Both the position numbers and the translations under genes were made by a program. Below, piece after piece: positions 57,417 through 64,000 of a stretch of 64,000 nucleotides of DNA. Location of the stretch: positions 12,896,001 through 12,960,000 of the forward strand of contig NC_053184.1 of NCBI RefSeq assembly GCF_905163445.1, given 5' to 3'. The notes beneath the pieces are model-generated. The model saw only the letters and a program-made list of their open reading frames with translations. It made no database searches and was not told the DNA's origin. How positions within the stretch are numbered: the stretch's first letter is position 1; each line of letters begins with the position of its first letter. The DNA is from Pararge aegeria. Lineage: Eukaryota > Arthropoda > Insecta > Lepidoptera > Nymphalidae.

Positions 57417-57650
57417 TTTGGAATTCATATAAACCAAGACGGAAAAATGAAAGGTGACAATATTAATGCAAGTTATTCTTATGAATTTATTATGTGCACG
57501 CAATTGTAAAAATGGAGCCCTGTAAGAGAAACGGCGGGTGCTCCATGTATTAGTGGAACCTGAACATCATTAAGAATTTAAAATGAAGGTATGAAATGTG
57601 GATAAGGGACCTTATCACAAGAGTCCAATACAATATCATGTGGATACTCC

Positions 57651-58011
57651 TTTTTTTTTACAAGTCTAAAAGTGAGCCCAATCTCACCCGATGGTAACTG
57701 ATGATTCAGTCACTTACGTAGTTATTACGTGAGTGGATTCAGTCTAACAACGGCAGCAGGCTAATCTGTTAGAAGTATGGCTATATGGTATATTAAGCCC
57801 ATACCCCTATGGTTTCGACGCGACATCGTACTGGAACGCTAAATCGCTTGGCGGCACGACTTTGTCGGAAGATTGGTCACTAGCCATGCCAAAAGAATCC
57901 CACCAGACCAAAGAATATCCAGCAATAAATTCCCAAATCAACTGCCGGAAATTGAACCCGGGATCTCCGTTTTAAAAACCAAAACGCTCACCGCTGCACC
58001 ACGGAGGTAAT
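57651..58011 (-). repeat. SINE family C in duplication copy 2
   Basis: Duplicate of 55765-56125 at offset 1,886. Confidence 0.8.
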
Positions 58012-59495
58012 CGAAAAGACTAACGTCACGTCGTCTCGAAGACTGACTGTTATAATGGGAGTACAAACTACAACCTTACTTACTTACCTACAACTACAAA
58101 CTTACATTTGAACTGAAAGGCGGTTATTACACCAAAAAAAAAAACATTTTCAAGAAGGTTTGACGTTAATGCATTTAATAGTATTAGAGCTTTTCGTGGC
58201 AGAGCTTTGCCGGGGAAGTATCGCCATGCTTATTTCTGCCGCTAAGTAGCATTACTGCTGCACAAAAAATGCTTGACGTTGGTTAAAAAAATGCTTTTTC
58301 AAATATTCCGGTTTTAAGTTCCAATTCAAAGTACATTAGAGAATTATCGAAAATCTACCCTTGTTCGGAAAATAGCCGAGCCGAGATCAGATTATATATC
58401 TAGTGAAGTTGAAAATGAAAAAATACAAAGTCTAGTTATTACTACCGAAAAAATATTTTTATCAAGTTACCGACATAGCCGATTTTAGTCTTGACGGAAC
58501 TTTTATTGACTAAGAAAAATTTTTACACAATTAATCAGCTATTTATTAGCAACACCCCACCCCATTCGATAAAGAAAGTTTTTGAATTTTCTAGCCATTT
58601 GGAGTAAGAGATTCGTCAAGTCGTCCGTCAGTCATACTGTATGCAGGGGGCATTCGGCTTTCGGATTAGACTAGGTAACGATTATCAATGCTCTATTCTA
58701 TTATTTTTCACTCTTACACGAACAATTTAAGAAAAAGCATTAATTTTATTGTATTAATATTTAACATGACGTAATATTGCATCATGTCTCCTTATCTCCC
58801 TCTAACGACAGCCTTAGGTATCTTGTTGTTCTACGTGTAAGTAACCTGCGCGCGCGCAGCTAACGACTTGAAATATTTTGTTTAGTTTTTTTTCGTGCCT
58901 GTTTGTGATACCCAGTGCTTGGCACAGGGAACACGCAATGCGGTGACTCATGCTTACACCCCGCGGTGCCTAGCCAAAGCTCCCGCGAGAACAAAAACCG
59001 GATTACGGCTGTCTCTTTCTCTTTATAGATTAAACACATAATGCACTAACCGTGCAAACTCGTCCACCATTCCGTTTTCCTAACTAAAAATAAAGACTAA
59101 TGACGCATCACGAACTGGCTATTAAATATATTACTTCGTACTTGGTGCTATCCTTCATTATAGGTAGGTATCATATTTTCTTTAATTGTATTTTTATAAA
59201 TAGGCACTCTAATATTTTGTATCGATTTTAAGTAAAGTTTCCATGGGGCCTCCCACAGAGACGTTATTTGGAACCTCAAGGTTATGTTCGTAGAAGCTTT
59301 GTTTGTTTCGCGTAAAAGTTACATAATTTAGATTTGAATCCGTACAGATTTAGCACAAGTCAAGGTCAATCGCATTTTTCTAACTAATAAATGGTATAGA
59401 AAAAAAATACTACTTAAATCGAGCTAATTTTGCGCGAAAATTGTTTAGTACACCGCACTGGCGTTGATAATTCGACCATGGCTATAATAAATTTT

Positions 59496-59554
59496 ATGTA
59501 AATCGAAAGTTATTTTTAAGATTTCATATCTTAAAAATAACTTTTGCTTTACAT
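59496..59554. repeat. AT-rich hairpin, 27-bp arms
   Basis: Arms 59496-59522 and 59528-59554 are reverse complements with three mismatches around a 5-base loop. Confidence 0.7.
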
Positions 59555-59619
59555 TAAATTTATAAATTTATAATTTAGTTGTCTATACTTAATAATTCAT
59601 CATCATCATTATTATCACT

Positions 59620-59900
59620 TCAAGAAATTGACGTGTACTGAGGAGACCAATGTACACATTGGTCTCCTCTAGAGATAAAGAGTTCCGAAATCCACAGTCC
59701 TGGCCGGCCTGATTCCAGTGGCTCCCAGCGACTTGCTTGATGTAGTCTGTCCACTGTCACAACCACATCAGTCTGTCGTTGGGGTCGCCATGCCAACTCC
59801 TTAGGTCCCAAACGTCTATCAGTTCTCCTAGCTTTGCTACTAGCTGAGCTGTCGATAGCACTAGTTGTTCTACGGATCTCCTCATTTCTGATTTGGTCAC
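59620..59900 (-). mobile_element. Degenerate LINE reverse-transcriptase C-terminus
   Basis: On the minus strand a shifted frame reads WTDYIKQVAGSHWNQAGQDC, the end of the reverse-transcriptase ORF of a common lepidopteran non-LTR element (usually of the form W-TDD-x-VAGS-x-W-x-QAAQDR). An upstream part in another frame reads LAWRPQRQTD. It is frameshifted and dead. A short internal palindrome near 59640-59668 (GGAGACCAATGT with ACATTGGTCTCC) is an added curiosity. Confidence 0.65.
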
Positions 59901-61065
59901 CAACAGTGCGTGTTGCTTAATAGTACTTAAAAGGCCTCAGAGTCAGTAACAAACTTATAAATCTTAATTTTGTCTCTGCTATTAACTTTTTTTCTTCTTC
60001 TCCATCCACTGTTACTATCAGAATTGTCCAAAACGACTTAATCAGATTCATCGCTTACATTTTTTACTAATATTTTGTTTTCCATGATTGGTATAGTATA
60101 ACAGTATACTCACTCATATTAATTATGATTATAACATCATTCAAAATCTTTTGATTTTGATTGAGAAATTTTATGCAGTATATGAACTCTTAGCTCTATC
60201 AGTATCACAAACAAAATTCCTAGTTCTGATTTTCAAAAAACTGGCATTCAATTAAACAAAAAAATTAATTGAGCCAAAAACCAATATTAATTAAAAAACA
60301 AAAAAAAAATATTTTCGGAATAAGTAGAAGGTGATCTAATAAACCATAACATTAACTTCATTGTAAAGATTTCATTTTCATCCATCCGAAGGCAGCCATG
60401 GATAAAAATGTGCCGCACCTGTAAATCTTCATTCTATGCTTCCTAAACTTGCCAACTCTCCAGATTTGAGCACCTACTCTAAATCTAGGTCAGTCTCCTG
60501 TTAAGCTAACCCAGATACTGTAAGAATTGTCCTATCTTGCTTGACAGTTAGTTTTAACCATATTTATAACATCTAAACGTTTATAATCCGTGTTCAACAG
60601 GTAGCATAGGTATTCATAGGTCGTTACTTAAGTGGAAAGGTTGAGAATAGTATACGTATACTAGCTTTATTGAGAAAAAAAACTTTAATACTATATACAG
60701 TTGTGTGTACTGATTCATCCATAAACAATACTTCTTCTTCTTCACTAATAAAAAATAGTTCTAAGACGCTTAAGAAGTTATATTGCGTTTGTCCTAGATT
60801 ACAATCGTAACGTTTTTTGGAAGCAGGTAGATATCGATTGACTAAATCCCCTGACAAGTTGTAACATGCTTGAGACAGGTGTTTATTGTTCGTGGATGTA
60901 TTGCATACGATTAGGTATGTATATAAAAACATTATTTTCAAAATTAAGACTTCTTAAGCCTGAGTGAAAATTGAGTTTAGTATTTGCTCATGGGTCGTCT
61001 ATTTTTAATCGTATCTTATTGCATACCTTTTCTGATATTTAAAACTGTATATTAACACTGAATTT

Positions 61066-61126
61066 GTAGTCGACTGACTGAAAATTCATATAAGAGTGTT
61101 ACATGAATTTTCAGTCAGTCGACTAC
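61066..61126. repeat. Perfect 24-bp-stem hairpin
   Basis: Arms 61066-61089 and 61103-61126 are exact reverse complements around a 13-base loop. The stem includes GTAGTCGACTGACTGAAAA. It could be a foldback remnant or a small-RNA hairpin. Confidence 0.85.
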
Positions 61127-61666
61127 TTTTTGAGTTAAGTACGTTTGTTTCCGTATGTTTAGTGAAAGACAGTTGAACAGGTACATTACCCTCACTAAGT
61201 CTGGTATAAATCCGTAGAATTGAGAGCCCTAATGAAGTTTTTTAAAATAAGTAAAAGCTACCACAAGTTTCAAGTAATTTTATCGTTGATTGCATCACCG
61301 TCCGTTTTAGAAGAGCTCGCGTTCAGGACACGTGTGGATTTGTATTAAATTAAAATAGTGCAGTGAATAAGCAGATCGGCGACTCGGTGAAGACTCTTCC
61401 CTCGCGCCCGCCCATGTATCTCTCGGTCTTTGCTATTATCCTTTTTGTTGTTTTGCACACCTCGCGTTGAAAAGCTTCTGTTAAGCTCCGTCCACACGGC
61501 GCGTTGCGTTGCGTTGCGTCGTCGCAACGCAAATATTTTGACGCATAGCCGGCCACACGGGCGCTGCAGCGTTACTATGACGCAGTCAACGTTCCGTCGG
61601 CGCAGCGGCGACGCACAGTTGCGGCAAGTATTTTGAAAAAAATTCGCAGTCAGTCTATAGCAAATC

Positions 61667-63917
61667 ATGGATCGGAAAAGACGTCTAGCATTGCTCCTAT
61701 TACTACGTCACCGCCGAAATCGACGCAAGATCACAAGACGGTACTGGATCAGTCCTTTCATTTCATTAAGAAATCGTGATGGACAGTTTTTTTTTTTAGA
61801 ATATCGGGAGTTGCTATTAGACGAAAAGAAGTTTTATAATTTTTTTAGAATGAGTGTATCCAGCTTCGAATGTTTATTGAAGTCCTTAGAACCACACATA
61901 CGAAAAAACTATACTAATATGAGGAATCCAGTGGAACCAGTAGAAATGCTGGGAATCACTTTAAGGTAACTATATAAATATATTTAAGTAATAAAAATAT
62001 AACAGTTTTTTTGGTTTGTTTAATTAGTAATCAACTCACAAATAATCAGCAATTGTCATAATTTTAAATTTAGACATTATTTAAGAGAGATATCATCCAG
62101 TAATTACAAATTAGAAAAATCGTATTCAGTTTCTTCACTTGCTTGAGATGTTTCTGGAGATGTAATTGAATTATTAAAATCAGAAATGTATGTACTTTGA
62201 AAATTTGCTGTTTGATACCCATATGGTGGTTGGTGAGACGTTGATGGGCCACTCACATATGATGATGTTTGTCCATACCGCATTTCATCTATAATTTGTA
62301 TAACTTTACTTTGGAAACGGAGAGTTTCTCGGTCGGAAAATTCTTGAATAGATGGCAATATAGCTCTGAAAAAGGACATATGGCGATTTTCCGGCTCCTT
62401 GAGAAGTTTTAGTCCTTCTCTTTCAAACTCATCCATTTGCATTGCCCTTTTGCGCGCGACTGGAACATAGCGCGGAGTGTTGTCTGTGGTAATGTCATCA
62501 TTTGTAGACGTAGATTCATTGTTGATTTCTCTAGGCGAGTCTAAGCTAGATTCGGTGGCATTTTGTTCCACTTTTCTCAAAAAAAGGAGTTGATTGTATA
62601 AATGATACTTCTTCAGTTTCGTAGCGCCCGAGCCCGATTTTGATGCTTCTTTTAATTTTTTTGAATATCTGAAGTAATTATCTTTTACACTTCTCCATTT
62701 TTTTATTAAATCATTACCTGCAAAACCAATAGTAAACATGATTTAATAATTTATACATAGTGAATTTCTCGATAAAATTTAATGACATATTCAGATATCG
62801 TTAACAAACACTATGTGACCGACTCTGGAATCGTGAAAATATAACAGCTGTTACATACAAAAAGCAATACCTACTGAATCAAAATGTATGCAACAGCTGC
62901 TATTTTTTTCGCGATTCCAGAATTAATTGGTTACATAGAGAAAGTTATTTGCTATCGATGTCTGAATATGTCAGTATTTTTTTTCGGGTATCTATCTATC
63001 TCATAAATGCATATTATAATAATTATTTTCTTTTCAGATACCTAGGAAGTGGAAATTCAATAACTGATTTACATTTCAAATTCAAACGGGGAAAATCTAC
63101 TATTGCATATATAATACAAAGAGTTTGTCGTGCTATATGGACCAATCTTCTTCGAGACAACATCCCTGAACTGACAACTGAAAGTTTCCAAACAATAGCG
63201 AGGGGTTTTGATGTAAAGGCAAATTTTCCTCAATGTGTTGGTGCCATCGACGGCAAACATATCCGCGTGTGTAATCCTGCAAATAGTGGCTCACTTTTTT
63301 TTAATTATAAAGCCTTTTTTTCGATTGTGTTGCTAGCTATTGTGGATTCAAATTACAAATTCGTATTTGTCGACATCGGTGCATACGGAAAAGAATGCGA
63401 TTCAACCATATTACAAAATTCTAAACTGTACGAGCTAATGATTAACAACAACTTACCACTACCTCAACCCCAGCCACTCTCTGGTAGCAATATACCAACC
63501 CCGTATGTATTTGTGGGTGACGAAGCTTTTGGACTGAGCAAACATATTATGCGTCCATATGGCGGTCAAAATCTCGACTTACAACAAAAGGTTTTCAATT
63601 ACCGTCTAAGCAGAGCCAGAAGATATGTCGAATGCGCTTTTGGGATTATGGCTAACAAATGGCGCATTTTTCACAGACCGATAGACGTGTCCTATGACTT
63701 CGCTACTGACATTATAAAAGCATGTTGTGTATTACACAATTTTGTCGCTGATCGAGACGGTTTTAGACAAAGAGATAAATTTGCTATAAGTGTTGATGAA
63801 TTTCTCCCAATACAACCCGTACATGAAGAACAGACAGCACCGAATGTCATAAGACAGCAATATGCGACCTATTTTATGACTAGAGGAACTCTGCCTTGGC
63901 AGCTAAATAAGGTATAA
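61667..63917 (+). CDS. PIF/Harbinger DDE transposase (element 2)
   Basis: Exons 61667-61965 and 63038-63917 (GT-AG, phase 2) give 392 residues. Exon 1 has the same length as in element 1 (299 bases) and the same Arg-rich start and FYNFFRMSVSSFECL block. The junction reads GITLR-YLGSGNS. The catalytic triad is IDGKHI (D171), GDEAF (D261) and RRYVECAFG (E298), the same residue numbers as in element 1. The protein is clearly homologous to, but well diverged from, that of element 1, so the two elements are separate families and not recent copies. No stop or frameshift is seen. The 1.07-kb intron contains the oppositely oriented MADF exon. Confidence 0.93.
62104..62717 (-). CDS. MADF/Myb-like accessory protein of Harbinger element 2 (3' exon only)
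   Basis: A 3' exon of about 203 codons begins at an acceptor (TTTTGCAG before 62717) in phase 1, as in element 1, and ends with TAA at 62104-62106. It carries the second half of the MADF-like domain (LIKKWRSVKDNYFRYSKKLK, then KYHLYNQLLFLRK) and a region with LPSIQEFSDRETLRFQSK, similar to the BESS-like tail seen in related proteins. A Ser/Gly/Pro-rich end follows (SGPSTSHQPPYG), comparable with the GPSTS repeats of the element 1 protein. The 5' exon with the start codon must lie right of the transposase exon, past 63917, probably outside the window. Confidence 0.82.
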
Positions 63918-64000
63918 TTGTATTATGAGGGTTTTCAAGATTTTCTTGCACCGCCAATTCCGCGATCAGTAAAAAAATAATATTTTATACCTACTCAGCG

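Larger units (their letters stand above)
54864..58635. repeat. Near-identical tandem duplication, 2 x 1,886 bp
   Basis: Copy 1 is 54864-56749 and copy 2 is 56750-58635, with an exact offset of 1,886. The only difference I noticed on reading is T55008 against C56894. Each unit holds, in order, a Helitron-like 3' end (ACGAAGTTGCGGGTATCAAC then TAGT), a decayed CR1-like LINE 3' end, a minus-strand SINE of family C and part of the repeat seen at 8313. No gene is involved. Confidence 0.95.
58636..61484. other. Intergenic stretch between the duplication and Harbinger element 2
   Basis: It contains a LINE fragment (59620-59900) and two hairpins (59496-59554 and 61066-61126). A minus-strand frame at 60624-60941 has no domain I recognise. 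Nothing else is supported. Confidence 0.5.
61485..64000. mobile_element. PIF/Harbinger DNA transposon (element 2), cut by the window edge
   Basis: The left TIR starts GCTCCGTCCACACGGCGCG after TAA (61482-61484), closely resembling the start of element 1. A subterminal region follows with repeated GTTGCG and GACGCA motifs and inverted GCGTTGCG/CGCAACGC text. It encodes an intact-looking DDE transposase (+, 61667-63917) and at least the large exon of a MADF-like gene (-, 62104-62717). The right TIR and the small MADF exon should lie beyond 64000. Confidence 0.88.

Noticed and set aside
60624..60941. 105-codon minus-strand frame
   Set aside because: No domain or conserved motif, AT-rich sequence, and a length within chance expectation for this window.

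Overview
This is 64 kb of AT-rich nuclear DNA from an insect, almost certainly a moth or butterfly (Lepidoptera). Genes have GT-AG introns, the five recognisable conserved proteins read as insect orthologues, and the interspersed DNA is typical of Lepidoptera: tRNA-derived SINEs, 5'-truncated CR1/RTE-like LINEs, Helitron-like elements ending in CTAG, PIF/Harbinger elements and MITEs. One SINE family resembles the Metulj-type SINEs known from nymphalid butterflies, which hints at a butterfly; that is inference.

Layout. 1-2235: repeat-rich flank. 2236-15057 (+): otopetrin-family proton channel gene, eight visible exons, with an intact 2,790-bp PIF/Harbinger transposon (8956-11745) in its sixth visible intron and a decayed duplicate of its terminal exon (14674-14862). 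16557-18701 (+): RBX1/Roc1, the RING subunit of cullin ligases. 24004-26199 (-): Suv4-20 (KMT5B/C) histone H4K20 methyltransferase. 27448-35167 (+): SLC25A15-like mitochondrial ornithine carrier, six exons, divergent from Suv4-20, with a 1-kb degenerate minisatellite in intron 4. 36722-38574 (+): unrecognised small single-pass membrane protein. 41529-42017 (-): SKP1. 50280-52066 (-): CYB561D2-like cytochrome b561. 52067-61484: no convincing gene, but a near-perfect 1,886-bp tandem duplication (54864-58635). 61485-64000: a second PIF/Harbinger element, cut by the window edge.

The genes are eukaryotic and monocistronic, so there is no operon logic. RBX1 and SKP1 belong to the same SCF ubiquitin ligase but are separated by unrelated genes. 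The most striking structure is the organisation of the two Harbinger elements. Transposase and MADF/Myb-like genes lie on opposite strands and are interlocked, so that the large exon of each sits in the intron of the other. The two elements are clearly different families, yet share this plan, the same intron phases and identical transposase residue numbers for the DDE triad (171, 261, 298).
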